From Oligoflexus sp. (GTDB lineage: Bacteria; Bdellovibrionota_B; Oligoflexia; Oligoflexales; Oligoflexaceae), in contig NZ_DASTAT010000070.1 of assembly GCF_035712445.1 (NCBI RefSeq), positions 1 to 55,518 on the forward strand: a stretch of 55,518 nucleotides of DNA. The letters run 5' to 3'. This document shows, in pieces, positions 42,660-51,580 of the stretch (the first letter of the stretch is position 1; every line of letters starts with the position of its first letter). Made by a program: the position numbers and the translations under genes. The notes beneath the pieces were generated by a model. The model searched no databases. It was not told where the DNA came from and saw nothing but the letters and a program-made list of their open reading frames with translations.

Positions 42660-43523
42660 CTAAGCCTCCACCAGCGCCCGAATCCGAGCCATCTTATCCG
42701 GGTTTCTCATGAAATAAAGATTCCGAATCCGCTCCCCATCCGCTTCCAGGCAGATCACAGTCGCAAGCTTGCCATCCACCAGTAAACAGGCCTGATCCGG
42801 CGGCAGAAATTTCACGCTGGCCTGGACATTCGGTCCCGCAGCACGGAGAAGGCTGAAGAGGAACTTAATAACACGCGATGCGCCTGCAATCGGCACGGCC
42901 GTCGCCGATACCTTGCCACCACCATCGGAATACAGCACAGCTTCCGCCTGAAGGAGTTTGATCAGCTCCTCGGTCTGACCCTGAGCCCAGTACTGAAGGA
43001 AGGCCATCGTCATGCTCTCATGCATTTTCGGATCCGGGGCATATCGTTTGCGCCCCTGCTCCAGGGCGGCTTCCGCCCTCTGCCAGGATTTGCGGCAGGC
43101 GGCTTCCGTCATGCCGAGGATGGGCGCGATCTCCTGATAGGGAAGTTCACAGGTCTCCCGCAGCACAAAAACCGCCCGCTCGACGGGATTCAGCCGTTCG
43201 AGCAGCACCATGAAAGCCATGGATACATCGTCCTTCACCTCGCGTTCACTTTTCCCCGCATCGACGAAAGGCTCAGGCAGCCACGATCCGATATAATCGA
43301 CTTTTTGCCGATAAAAACCCCGTTTCTGATCGATCGCGGCATTGACCACGAGGCGTATCATCCAGGCCCGCGGGTTTTGAATCTCCTGCCCGTCCTGGGC
43401 CATGATCTTCATATAAAGATCCTGCAGGATATCCTCGGCCTCGCTTTGTGAACCCAGTATTTTATAGGCGATGCGCAAAAGCATGGGCCGTTCGCGCAGA
43501 TAATCGTTCAACCTTTCGTTCAT
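42660..43523 (-). CDS. ECF41-type sigma factor with C-terminal NTF2-like domain
   Basis: 287 residues. Region sigma-2 (RIAYKILGSQSEAEDILQDLYMKI; RAWMIRLVVNAAID) and sigma-4 (LNPVERAVFVLRET, YQEIAPILGMTEAACRKSWQRA) are clear. Marks of ECF41: linker motif YIGSWLPEP near 77-85, and the DGGGK motif at 200-204 inside a SnoaL-like C-terminal domain that controls activity in place of an anti-sigma factor. ECF41 factors sit beside genes for oxidoreductases, epimerases or carboxymuconolactone decarboxylases; here the upstream flavoprotein overlaps by the ATGA, fitting that rule. ATG 43523 follows AAGGGA; an upstream ATG at 43625 lies inside the flavoprotein gene. Confidence 0.9.
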   Translation of the reverse strand: MNERLNDYLRERPMLLRIAYKILGSQSEAEDILQDLYMKIMAQDGQEIQNPRAWMIRLVVNAAIDQKRGFYRQKVDYIGSWLPEPFVDAGKSEREVKDDVSMAFMVLLERLNPVERAVFVLRETCELPYQEIAPILGMTEAACRKSWQRAEAALEQGRKRYAPDPKMHESMTMAFLQYWAQGQTEELIKLLQAEAVLYSDGGGKVSATAVPIAGASRVIKFLFSLLRAAGPNVQASVKFLPPDQACLLVDGKLATVICLEADGERIRNLYFMRNPDKMARIRALVEA

Positions 43524-44683
43524 TTCAGTTCCCTTGGTTGATACCACTGATTCAAGGCCAAACCCGAGCGAGCCTCCCAAAGCGGAACGTTCACCGTGGC
43601 CCGGCAGATCATTTCCTTGATCCAAACCGCAAGGCGGCCGCGGAAATAAAGGCGCCGGGGTTCATCACGCACGTTCACCATCTGCACCAGAGCAGCCTTG
43701 CGTCCCAGGGAAAGGCAGCGGGCCGTGAACCCAAAACGAAAGGGTAGCAATTTCCTGCCGCTTTGCAAACGCTGGAGCACATCCGCGGCATAGGTCCCCA
43801 TGGGACAGGCCGCGGCACAGGACATGCGTTGAAAAAGGGCGGACCGGGAATCCAATTCCGCGGCATCACCAAGGGCCAGAATATTCGGATGACTCAAGGA
43901 TCGCAGGAAGGGATCCACCTGGATCTGGCCCCTCTCATTGGTGCGAATGCCGGATTCACGGGCGAGTGGCGCAACTTCAAGGCCAAGACAATTGAGGGTG
44001 AATGCGCTCGCATGCCAGCTGCCATCGGCTGCCTGCACGGCGTCTTCACGCACACAAGCAGCACGGTGATTTTCATGCAGGGAAACACCGAGTTTTTCCA
44101 GCACGGCCCTGATCTCGCGTGCGGCTCCCGGTGCATAGTTCTGAAAAGCAAGGCCGGCTTCCCAAAGGGCAACATCAAGATGCGGGTAGGCTTCCTTGAT
44201 TTCGGTGGCAGCTTCCAATCCTGTCAGGCCAGCGCCAAGGACCGTCACCGTGCGACCTGCAGGAAGCGCGGCCAGCCTTAGACGCGCCTGATCCAAAGAA
44301 TGACCGGCATCCAAACGGAAAGCATGATGATCCAGTCCGGGCATATCCGGGGCGTGACGCGTGCGGCTGCCAAGGGCATAGAGCAGCCCATCGTAAGTCA
44401 CTGACCGCGCACCCTCCGCACCTTCCACGATAAGGGACTGCTGATCGGGCTGCAGTTTTGTAATGCGGCCTTGGATAAATTCAAGGCCCATGTTTTTACA
44501 GATCTCGCGATAGGGATAAGACTTCAGCGGGCGGCCTGCAAGGTACTCATGCAGGCGGACCCGCTCGGTAAACTGCGGACTCGCATCGATAAGGGTGACT
44601 TTCATACCGGACGACTGACTCAAGCGGGCGGCTGCGAAGAGTCCGGCGTAACCTCCACCGGCGATAACGATTCGATTGTTCAT
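43520..44683 (-). CDS. NDH-2-like FAD/NAD(P)-dependent oxidoreductase, ECF41 partner
   Basis: 387 residues. FAD-binding IVIAGGGYAGLFAAARLS at 5-22, second nucleotide-binding motif VTVLGAGLTGLEAATEI near 146-163, and the FAD-ribityl block ILALGDAAELD near 275. The overall layout is that of type II NADH:quinone oxidoreductase-like and rubredoxin/ferredoxin reductase-like flavoproteins. There is a CxxxC in MSCAAACPMG near 288-298, a possible redox site. It is first in the operon with the ECF41 sigma factor (ATGA overlap), so probably a sigma-target gene as in other ECF41 clusters. CAGGAG precedes ATG 44683. Confidence 0.9.
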   Translation of the reverse strand: MNNRIVIAGGGYAGLFAAARLSQSSGMKVTLIDASPQFTERVRLHEYLAGRPLKSYPYREICKNMGLEFIQGRITKLQPDQQSLIVEGAEGARSVTYDGLLYALGSRTRHAPDMPGLDHHAFRLDAGHSLDQARLRLAALPAGRTVTVLGAGLTGLEAATEIKEAYPHLDVALWEAGLAFQNYAPGAAREIRAVLEKLGVSLHENHRAACVREDAVQAADGSWHASAFTLNCLGLEVAPLARESGIRTNERGQIQVDPFLRSLSHPNILALGDAAELDSRSALFQRMSCAAACPMGTYAADVLQRLQSGRKLLPFRFGFTARCLSLGRKAALVQMVNVRDEPRRLYFRGRLAVWIKEMICRATVNVPLWEARSGLALNQWYQPRELK

Positions 44684-44770
44684 GGCATCGTCTCCTGTTG
44701 ATCGACAACTAAGAGACGATTGGCCTTATCGAATTGGGATAGGAATCTTATAAACATCGGAAATCACAGA

Positions 44771-46000
44771 CTATTCAATCATCTGGTAAGCATCCAGGTA
44801 AGCCTGAGGCAGCCTTTGCGTAAGAATGGGATCACGAAGGATTTCGCTCTGCACATCCGTTCGGAAGTTCTGCATGATGCCTGGCAGCGAGGCTGTCAGG
44901 TTTTTCAGGACCGTTTTATCAACACCTGAAAAGGCTTTGATGCGCGTATAGAACGCCATCTGCTTCATGATCCTATCGTACTCGGCCTCGGGCAGATCCT
45001 TGGGAAAGAGTTCAATCAGACGACGTTCCACGCGGGATGGAAAGGGCACCATTTCGGTGGCGGCATAGACACCTGGCACAGCCGCGCCGTTGTCATAAGC
45101 ATCCAGCACCTCGCGCACGGAGGCTTCCACCGCACGCACAGGAACCACGATGGAGGGATCGTCCATGGTATTCTTCCAAAAAAGCTGCGAATCGCAGCGG
45201 GTCAGCCAGCTATCACCGCGCGCGTTGGTGACCTGAAGACCATGCTCGCCCGAGACGCGAACCTCGCCGTCCCTGTCATGGATGACCTTGGCCAGAGTTC
45301 CTGCAGCCCGATCACTGAGCCCGTTCGCGCGGCCCCATTGCAGAATTTGAATGCGTGGATCACGAACATGACCGGACGCAAAACCGTCGGTCAGGAAATG
45401 ATCGGCAAAGGCGTTCATGAAAAGAGCCTGAGTGAAAAGCCGCTGGGAACGAAGGCTATCGGTCAAAGCCAGAGCATGGGCCTCCAGCGCCAGATTCAGG
45501 GCCCGCCCGTGATATTTCACATAGGCCAGCATATTATAAAAACCAAAATGCGCTTCGTTGGCGAGAGCGAGATTCAGATAGTCAGGATAGTTCCAGGCAT
45601 AGCTGAGATTGAAGTCGGGATACTCTTCATCGGAATGTCCATGAAGGAAGTTTTCGATCGTTTCGATTTCCTTCTGAAAGCGGCCCTTCACATCGTTCAC
45701 ATCATTCCTGTTCCACTTCAGGAAGGGTTCGACCCGTTCCTCATAAATGCCTTCCGGGTTCGCATAAAAATCACCGCTGAAGGCCACCAGCTCACCATAG
45801 GAAAAGCTCTGTTTGCTGTCCGCACGAACCAGCGACGCCGGGCAGAGCCCTCCCCTTTGGTCACAGGCCTTGCGATAGCCCTGTTCGCCCAGGATCACAT
45901 GCTCGCCGGAGCTGAAATCCAGAGTGGAATCAGGAGTCTGACTGGGTCCGCAGCCGATCAAAAAGGCGAACCCCAAAAGGGCCCGGAGGAGCGTTCGCAT
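44771..46000 (-). CDS. Phospholipase C/P1-nuclease-like lipoprotein
   Basis: 409 residues; lipobox LIGC with lipidated Cys near 17. The block NEAHFGFYNMLAYVKYHGRA then ALFMNAFADHFLTDGFASGH near residues 150-215 matches the zinc-dependent phospholipase C/P1 nuclease fold: H, D-H-F-L-D-F-S-G-H pattern with His and Asp metal ligands. Other conserved ligands are not obvious, so activity is uncertain. Possibly an exported lipase or nuclease. Start taken as ATG 46000 with GGGG upstream, five codons after an alternative ATG at 46015. Single-gene unit; its promoter lies between it and the hairpin at 46085. Confidence 0.7.
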   Translation of the reverse strand: MRTLLRALLGFAFLIGCGPSQTPDSTLDFSSGEHVILGEQGYRKACDQRGGLCPASLVRADSKQSFSYGELVAFSGDFYANPEGIYEERVEPFLKWNRNDVNDVKGRFQKEIETIENFLHGHSDEEYPDFNLSYAWNYPDYLNLALANEAHFGFYNMLAYVKYHGRALNLALEAHALALTDSLRSQRLFTQALFMNAFADHFLTDGFASGHVRDPRIQILQWGRANGLSDRAAGTLAKVIHDRDGEVRVSGEHGLQVTNARGDSWLTRCDSQLFWKNTMDDPSIVVPVRAVEASVREVLDAYDNGAAVPGVYAATEMVPFPSRVERRLIELFPKDLPEAEYDRIMKQMAFYTRIKAFSGVDKTVLKNLTASLPGIMQNFRTDVQSEILRDPILTQRLPQAYLDAYQMIE

Positions 46001-46084
46001 TGAGTTAATCCCCATGGAAGTCTGAAATTATTTACGAAAATCTGGCTTGCTCTGGGAGTGACTATGGCAGGAATAATTTTTTTT

Positions 46085-46121
46085 GGGAAGACTACGGAAA
46101 TGTCTTCCCGGAATTTTTTTT
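46085..46121 (+). terminator. Intrinsic-terminator-like hairpin facing the plus strand, opposite to both neighbours
   Basis: GGGAAGAC (46085-46092) pairs with GTCTTCCC (46102-46109) across nine bases, and T8 follows at 46114-46121. Both flanking genes are on the minus strand. The stem is therefore positioned to stop plus-strand (antisense) transcription, unless it acts as an operator or as a minus-strand 3'-end. A second GCAGAA-GGA-TTCTGC hairpin lies at 46135-46149. Confidence 0.6.
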
Positions 46122-46177
46122 GCTCAGCGTGCAAGCAGAAGGATTCTGCGCTGACTGGAGAAAGAGGAAGCGGCCGA

Positions 46178-48961
46178 TCAAGCCGCCTCGTCCACCGAAA
46201 GCGCTTCCAGGGCCTGATTCTGGGCTGGCAAGACGATGTGGAATTCACAGCGCTGATAGCCCGGAATATTCGCTTCGCCCAGGAGTTTCAGGTCAATGCG
46301 CCCCCGCAGGCGTTCGACACAGGCCCTCACCGCATCCATCCCCACGCCGCGCCCCGAAATTTCGGTCACCACGCGGGCACTCGAAACCCCAGCGACGAAG
46401 ATGCTGCGGGCCACTGTGAGTTCATCCGCGGTGTCTTTCAAAGCGCCTTTTTCCACAGCCTTTTTCTTCAATGCCGGCAGGTTCAAACCGCGGCCGTTAT
46501 CATAGTAAAGGATCTCGGTCTCGTCCTTCCCATGCTTCACTTCAATCGTGATACGGCCCACATCACCCAGCATGAAGCCATGATCCAGGCTGTTTCGCAT
46601 CATATGAACGAAGATGTCCTCATAATAGTTCAGGTGATCCGGCTCGACGAAGAAATCATTCCCCTTCACGACGACTTCAGGGGCCGTCTTGTTCAGCTGC
46701 TGCGCAAGGCCGGGCAGGGATTCGATCACAGGCTGGATGACCTTGATGAAGCTATTGGTATTCAGGGCATCCAAACGCTGAAGCGTCTGGCGGTACCGGC
46801 GGCGTTTGTCCACGCTCAGCTCACTCCAGACATCGGACATCATCCGCGAGGCCTGGACGATCAGATTTTCGGTTTCCGCCACCGCACCGCGTTTCAGTTT
46901 TTCATCATGAATGCGCTGATAAAAGCCAATCATGGCCTCGATGCGCGAAAGGCCGCGGATGCAGGTCTCGACTTCGCGCGACGTAATCTTATCAGGATTG
47001 ATGGCAAAGAGTTCGTTTTCCACTTCATGCACGGCCGCCGATACATCCGTCAGGCGATAGGTCCGCGCGTTGCCCTTGATCGTATGCACATGGCGCAGGA
47101 TCACGCCCCAGTTTTCACGGCTGACCGAGTCCAGGCGCTGACGCGATTCTTCCAGGAGTATCGAAGACGATTTGATGAAGCGGCGGAACTTGCTGGCGGA
47201 AAGATCCAGGATCTTGCCGATGGCTTCCAGCTCCTTCTGCTTGACCGCTGCGGCTTCCTCGGCCTGGCGAATCTCGGTCACATCGCGAATGGAGACCAGC
47301 ATCTTTTCGATGGTTCCATCCTTATCCTCGATGCCCGCCCAGTCCAGTTCCAGCACCTTCGCATCCCGCGCGGCACGGAAATGCACCGAGCGCGGCAGAA
47401 GATGTTCGTTGGCCTCCAGCTGCAGGCTATCCCCGCCCACGGCCGCATTCACCGTGGAATGCAGCATATCGCGCTGCTCTTTGCCAAGGTCGCTGTGCTG
47501 GAAGAGGATTTCCGTTAAAGGCCGTCCATCGAGGTCCCCCGTGCCGAGGATATCCCCAAGGTAACGCGAATGCTGCGGATGGATGCGGAATTCACCATCG
47601 ACCGTACAGATACCCTGCCGGATATTGTCGAGCATAACGCTCATGCCCTTGGTCTGCTTCCACAGCTCTTCCGTACGCTCAGCCACCTGCTTTTCCAGTT
47701 CGGTGTTCATGACTTCCTGCAGCCTGTTCGTCTCGATCTGGGCTTTCAGAGCTTCTTCCTGCGCGATCTGAAGCTGGCGGTTGGTATCGTTGATCTTATC
47801 GCTGACACCAAGCGACATCAGAACGGACTGCAGCACGGTCGCGATCTCGGGACCATAGGTTCCCAGGAAAGTCACCGGCAGCACTCCCAATTTTTGCAGG
47901 CCGAAGGTAATGGAACCAATCAGCATGGCCGCCCAGGCGTATACGAAGTAGCGTGCGGGCCGGAAACCTCTCATCTGCGAATGAATACTGGTAGCAATGA
48001 TCACAGTCGCGGTAAGGATGCCGACCAGAGTATAGACTTTCACCATGCGATAGGGCAGCACGAAGGATAGCACCATGAGCACAGCATTCAAGGCCATGAA
48101 TCCCCGCAGCACCAAACGAAAACGCGGGTAGTTGGCCATCGGCAGGAACGATTGGGTGGCCGTCGTCGAGGTCAAAAATATCAGAGGGATCGTAAACGCA
48201 ACAGCCGCATGGGCGAGGTCCGGGGCATGGGGCCAAAGATACTCATAAGCATAGCCATTGATCACCATGCGGAAAAGGAAGAGCGCCACGAGAAAAATGC
48301 AGAGCCACATGGCATCGGCCTGCCGGGTATTGATCATCATCACAAAATAATAGGCGGCAATGATAAGGGGCAGACCCAGGCAAAGGCCAAGGAAAAACTG
48401 AATATCATGATCCGCCTTGGCAATGGTCGGAAGATCCTTCCAGGTCATGCGGAATTCCGAGGAGCCATCGGTCTGCAGGCGCAGGAAAAAATCTTTCTGC
48501 TCGCCGGCTGCGAACTGATATTTCAAATAGATAAAGCGGCTCTTCAGATCGCGTTTTTCGAAATCCAGGGCGTTGCCGGCCTCGCGACGGATCCACTGCC
48601 CATCAGCTGCCTTCACGTAAAGGTCGATATGATTCACGAGCGGGTATTCCAGTCCGAAGAACCATTCGCGGGATTCCGCGGCCGTATTCTGGGCGGAAAA
48701 CCTGTACCAGTAGGCATGACCCGTGAAGCCATAGTTGGGATCCTGGGCCATTTCCTTTTGAAACTGCCCGGTTTCCCAGGCCTTGATCGCGGCATTGAGA
48801 TCCATGTCCTTGCCTGGATCGACCAGCACAAAACTCGATGGCCCCACCGGGCTGCTGCCGGTGGCAGGATCCAGCGGAATAGGAACGATATCAGCACCCT
48901 GGGCCGGGGACATCAGCATCAGGAGACTGATTAAAAAAAATGCAGGTTTCCAGCAGGACAT
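46178..48961 (-). CDS. 7TMR-DISM receptor fused to PAS, HPt and CheA-type ATPase
   Basis: 927 residues. Signal peptide, cleavage near 22. A periplasmic DISMED2-type beta-domain (40-180) is followed by seven TM helices (about 190-390), the 7TMR-DISM layout. A coiled coil leads to a PAS domain (440-560). An HPt follows, with His626 in HVHTIKGNART, the CheA-P1 signature, and a helical dimerisation-like linker (690-760). The ATPase domain has MMRNSLDHG (Asn790), DNGRGLN and GRGVGMDAV, all CheA-style boxes. It lacks CheA P2 and P5 domains and has no classical HisKA. Thus a receptor-bound CheA-core kinase; partners unknown. GGAGGAG precedes ATG 48961. Lies downstream of an MCP-like gene. Confidence 0.9.
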   Translation of the reverse strand: MSCWKPAFFLISLLMLMSPAQGADIVPIPLDPATGSSPVGPSSFVLVDPGKDMDLNAAIKAWETGQFQKEMAQDPNYGFTGHAYWYRFSAQNTAAESREWFFGLEYPLVNHIDLYVKAADGQWIRREAGNALDFEKRDLKSRFIYLKYQFAAGEQKDFFLRLQTDGSSEFRMTWKDLPTIAKADHDIQFFLGLCLGLPLIIAAYYFVMMINTRQADAMWLCIFLVALFLFRMVINGYAYEYLWPHAPDLAHAAVAFTIPLIFLTSTTATQSFLPMANYPRFRLVLRGFMALNAVLMVLSFVLPYRMVKVYTLVGILTATVIIATSIHSQMRGFRPARYFVYAWAAMLIGSITFGLQKLGVLPVTFLGTYGPEIATVLQSVLMSLGVSDKINDTNRQLQIAQEEALKAQIETNRLQEVMNTELEKQVAERTEELWKQTKGMSVMLDNIRQGICTVDGEFRIHPQHSRYLGDILGTGDLDGRPLTEILFQHSDLGKEQRDMLHSTVNAAVGGDSLQLEANEHLLPRSVHFRAARDAKVLELDWAGIEDKDGTIEKMLVSIRDVTEIRQAEEAAAVKQKELEAIGKILDLSASKFRRFIKSSSILLEESRQRLDSVSRENWGVILRHVHTIKGNARTYRLTDVSAAVHEVENELFAINPDKITSREVETCIRGLSRIEAMIGFYQRIHDEKLKRGAVAETENLIVQASRMMSDVWSELSVDKRRRYRQTLQRLDALNTNSFIKVIQPVIESLPGLAQQLNKTAPEVVVKGNDFFVEPDHLNYYEDIFVHMMRNSLDHGFMLGDVGRITIEVKHGKDETEILYYDNGRGLNLPALKKKAVEKGALKDTADELTVARSIFVAGVSSARVVTEISGRGVGMDAVRACVERLRGRIDLKLLGEANIPGYQRCEFHIVLPAQNQALEALSVDEAA

Positions 48962-49125
48962 ACGCAGCTCCTCCGATCTTTAACACAGGTATCCAAAGAG
49001 GAATCGGCGCTTCCTGCTAAAAATAAAGGCAGCTGCGGCAAATTTTTATGGGCTTTCGGAAAAAATAAGGGCGTGAAGGCAGGAAAGAAGAGGGTTTGGC
49101 GAGGAGCGAACCCCCCGCCCCATTT

Positions 49126-50937
49126 TTATTGTCCCACGGAAGCCAGCGTGACCTTGGGCACGCGGTTCGGATTCGACTGCGATTTCATTTCCGGCTCGGC
49201 GGCTTCAAGATTTTGTTCCAGCCTCGCGACCATTTTCTTGAAATCAGCGATCTTGTGAACGATCACCTCCTCGACAGGCGGATTGGGATTGTCCGGCTGC
49301 GAGTTGGGGGGCAACGTGTTGCTTCCAGGATCACGACTCTCCTGAATCGAAGTCTGGCTCATGCTGACAACCCAGGTGGCCGCATTCTGCTTGGTTTCAT
49401 TGGCATGACGAATGGCCGAGGCCACCGCCTGCGAACTCTCCATCAGCAGTTTTTCACAGTGACCCAGCTCGAAGTGCTGCTTGGTGAGAAGGTTCGACAG
49501 CTTCTCGCACTGCAGGGTGATGTGACCGCTTTCTTCGTTGAAACGACGATGCAGGGATCCGACGGCATCCAAAAGGACGAGGATCTCCTGGGAAATCCGC
49601 GAGGTGTCGTCGCCCAGATCACGGGTTTCGTTCAGTTTGGTCATGTGAATATGAACTTCACTGCTCAGCAGCGACAAATCAGAGATGGCATACTTCGCGG
49701 CCGCCACATCGTTGCGATAGGCCTCTTCGATGCGCTTCACGGAAACGAAGGCATGCTCCGATTTCTGTCCCGCTTCCAGAAGGAAGTGCTGAGCCTTGTC
49801 AAGCTCCGGCTGTCCTACATCCACGTATTCTTTCAGCTGGATGGTATAGTTGTGGAACTCCACCGCGAGGCTGCGGATTTCCGAGCTGACCGAAAAATAA
49901 TCATTCTGCGTATCAGAATTGCGCGCGTAATCGAGGGACATCGACATCATATGCCGATTCATTTTCTCGACCAGTTCGTCGATGCGCGAGAGCACGACGC
50001 CCATGTTTTCCGATTTCTGCTTATAGCTGTTCACCAGCTTGCTGGCGCTGTGCACGTCTTCGCGCGATTCGCTGATCGCCTCGACCATTTTTTCGATGGT
50101 CTTATGCACCGAGAAGGATCCGCTCTGGACTTCCTTCAGCTTCTCTTCGATCCGGTTCACCTTCTGATGAATGATCTTTTCACTCAGAATGGCTTCGTGC
50201 AAAAGCCGCATGGTCGAGGCATGCATGCTGGCAATGCTCTTCGAACGATCGAGCAGCTGATCGTGATTCTGACGAATTTGCGAAAGAACACCGGACAGGT
50301 TGTTCTTCTTCCACTCGATGCGGTTCGATGCGGTGAAGTTCGCACTTTCCCGGCACATCGCGACCAGAGCCTGAACCCGGGTCAGACCCTTGCCCAAAAG
50401 ACTATGACTATTCATCAGAATCTGACAGGTTTGCGAGGTCTGCGACTGCAGCATTTTGATATTATGCTGATGGATTTGCATCGAAATCCCAGCCGCCACA
50501 GGCGCGGACTGCTGTTTCAGAGCGCTTTCCAGTTCGGCCAGACCATCTTTGATGGAATGGAAGAGACCAAGATCGGGTTCGGCCAAGGGCTTTTTCACAT
50601 CCTGTGATTTCGCCAAGGCTGCGCCTACCGACAGCGGTAGCTTATTGCGACGATGCAGAAGGACCATGGTGTGGGCCAGGCCTGCCAGGGAGAAGAACCA
50701 GCAGCCCATGGACGCCCAGATATGGATCGTCATGTTCTGATTGCACTTCACTTCACTTTCACGAATTGCGGGGTCGTAGCGATAGTCCGAGCCTTCCAAT
50801 TGTCTTTGCAGGGCCGCGGCACGGCCGATGGCATTGCAATCGAGATTGGTCGCCTTAACTAAGAAAAATACCCCAAGCACATGCAAAAAAACTGCACAGA
50901 TAAGTCCCGGCAATTTCGACCAATTTAAACCACTCAT
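49126..50937 (-). CDS. MCP-like membrane protein with long coiled coil
   Basis: 603 residues. TM helices at 11-30 and 70-93 enclose a short, Cys-containing periplasmic loop. The rest, about 500 residues, is almost wholly heptad-like coiled coil (TRVQALVAMCRESANFTA, HKTIEKMVEAISESREDVH and more), ending in a Pro-rich low-complexity tail. The layout resembles a chemoreceptor, but no HAMP and no conserved signalling-tip motif (E-F/R-x-LA) is seen, so canonical CheW/CheA docking is doubtful. AAGGAG lies six bases before ATG 50937. The gene is 164 bases upstream of the CheA-core receptor kinase on the same strand, a possible partner. Confidence 0.75.
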   Translation of the reverse strand: MSGLNWSKLPGLICAVFLHVLGVFFLVKATNLDCNAIGRAAALQRQLEGSDYRYDPAIRESEVKCNQNMTIHIWASMGCWFFSLAGLAHTMVLLHRRNKLPLSVGAALAKSQDVKKPLAEPDLGLFHSIKDGLAELESALKQQSAPVAAGISMQIHQHNIKMLQSQTSQTCQILMNSHSLLGKGLTRVQALVAMCRESANFTASNRIEWKKNNLSGVLSQIRQNHDQLLDRSKSIASMHASTMRLLHEAILSEKIIHQKVNRIEEKLKEVQSGSFSVHKTIEKMVEAISESREDVHSASKLVNSYKQKSENMGVVLSRIDELVEKMNRHMMSMSLDYARNSDTQNDYFSVSSEIRSLAVEFHNYTIQLKEYVDVGQPELDKAQHFLLEAGQKSEHAFVSVKRIEEAYRNDVAAAKYAISDLSLLSSEVHIHMTKLNETRDLGDDTSRISQEILVLLDAVGSLHRRFNEESGHITLQCEKLSNLLTKQHFELGHCEKLLMESSQAVASAIRHANETKQNAATWVVSMSQTSIQESRDPGSNTLPPNSQPDNPNPPVEEVIVHKIADFKKMVARLEQNLEAAEPEMKSQSNPNRVPKVTLASVGQ

Positions 50938-51006
50938 GAATCTCTCCTTTTACTCACGCGTCGGTATCTAGATCAAAGGCGGGTGTCAGTGGATGAGTCC
51001 TCCTAT

Positions 51007-51035
51007 CTACTAAATAGAGAAGACTCTTCTGTCAA
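51007..51035 (-). promoter_or_regulatory. Candidate promoter with palindromic spacer upstream of MCP-like gene
   Basis: On the minus strand, a perfect TTGACA (51030-51035) is followed 17 bases later by TAGTAG (51007-51012), a weak -10. The spacer carries AGAAGA-C-TCTTCT (51018-51030), a perfect six-one-six inverted repeat that a repressor could occupy. About 70 bases before the start codon. Confidence 0.45.
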
Positions 51036-51070
51036 TAAGAGGAAAGCTGAAAAGAACGCATGGATTGCGT

Positions 51071-51580
51071 TCAAGCGCGGCGGCGCATGAGGCCTGAGAG
51101 AGAATTCATAAAGAGTTGGTGGGCTGCTTCTGTCGCGATAGTCGCAAAAAATCCCCGTGCAAGCTTGGATTTCTTCTCAGCAACTGGTTTTTTCACTTTC
51201 TGAATTTTCTGCAACGCCTTGGGAGCAGCTGTCGCCAAAAGCGCACGCGTCATGTGATGACGGTGACGTCCACGACGACCGATCAAAAACCCAAGTGTCA
51301 CACCCACAGCAGCTACAGTCAGGAGTGTTTTCATCGGCGCGCTGTGCAGAGCACGCGGCACCGCTTCAATTTTTTCCTGAACCGCATAAACCGGCCGGGT
51401 CACTTTCTGCGTGACGGCATCCGTGGCTGCGAGAACCTTATGCTGCACCTGATCAACGGTGTCGAGAACTTTTTTCTCAACTTCCTTTTCCATATGATAG
51501 ATGTTTTCCCGCAGCGACGCGCGCTTCTGGGCCATGGCCTCCTGGATTTCCGAGCTGCTTACAAGAGACTTTTCAACCAT
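51071..51580 (-). CDS. YqjD/ElaB- or YtxH-like membrane protein
   Basis: 169 residues. N-terminal 80 residues are amphipathic helix (REQ-rich: EIQEAMAQKRASLRENIYHMEKEVEKKV; TDAVTQKV), followed by a hydrophobic helix with glycine (TLLTVAAVGVTLGFLIGRRGR) and a basic tail. This arrangement is that of ElaB/YqjD and YtxH-type proteins, which are anchored in the membrane and bind ribosomes in resting E. coli cells. Overlaps the preceding gene by 22 bases, so it is translationally linked. GTGAGG precedes ATG 51580. Third gene of a three-gene operon. Confidence 0.75.
   Translation of the reverse strand: MVEKSLVSSSEIQEAMAQKRASLRENIYHMEKEVEKKVLDTVDQVQHKVLAATDAVTQKVTRPVYAVQEKIEAVPRALHSAPMKTLLTVAAVGVTLGFLIGRRGRHRHHMTRALLATAAPKALQKIQKVKKPVAEKKSKLARGFFATIATEAAHQLFMNSLSGLMRRRA

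Noticed and set aside
46058..47518. Open frame of 486 codons on the plus strand
   Set aside because: Antisense to the CheA-core kinase, without a recognisable domain. Same GC effect.
49096..50607. Open frame of 503 codons on the plus strand
   Set aside because: Antisense to the MCP-like coiled-coil gene; the translated protein is His-, Phe- and Ile-rich as expected for a shadow frame.
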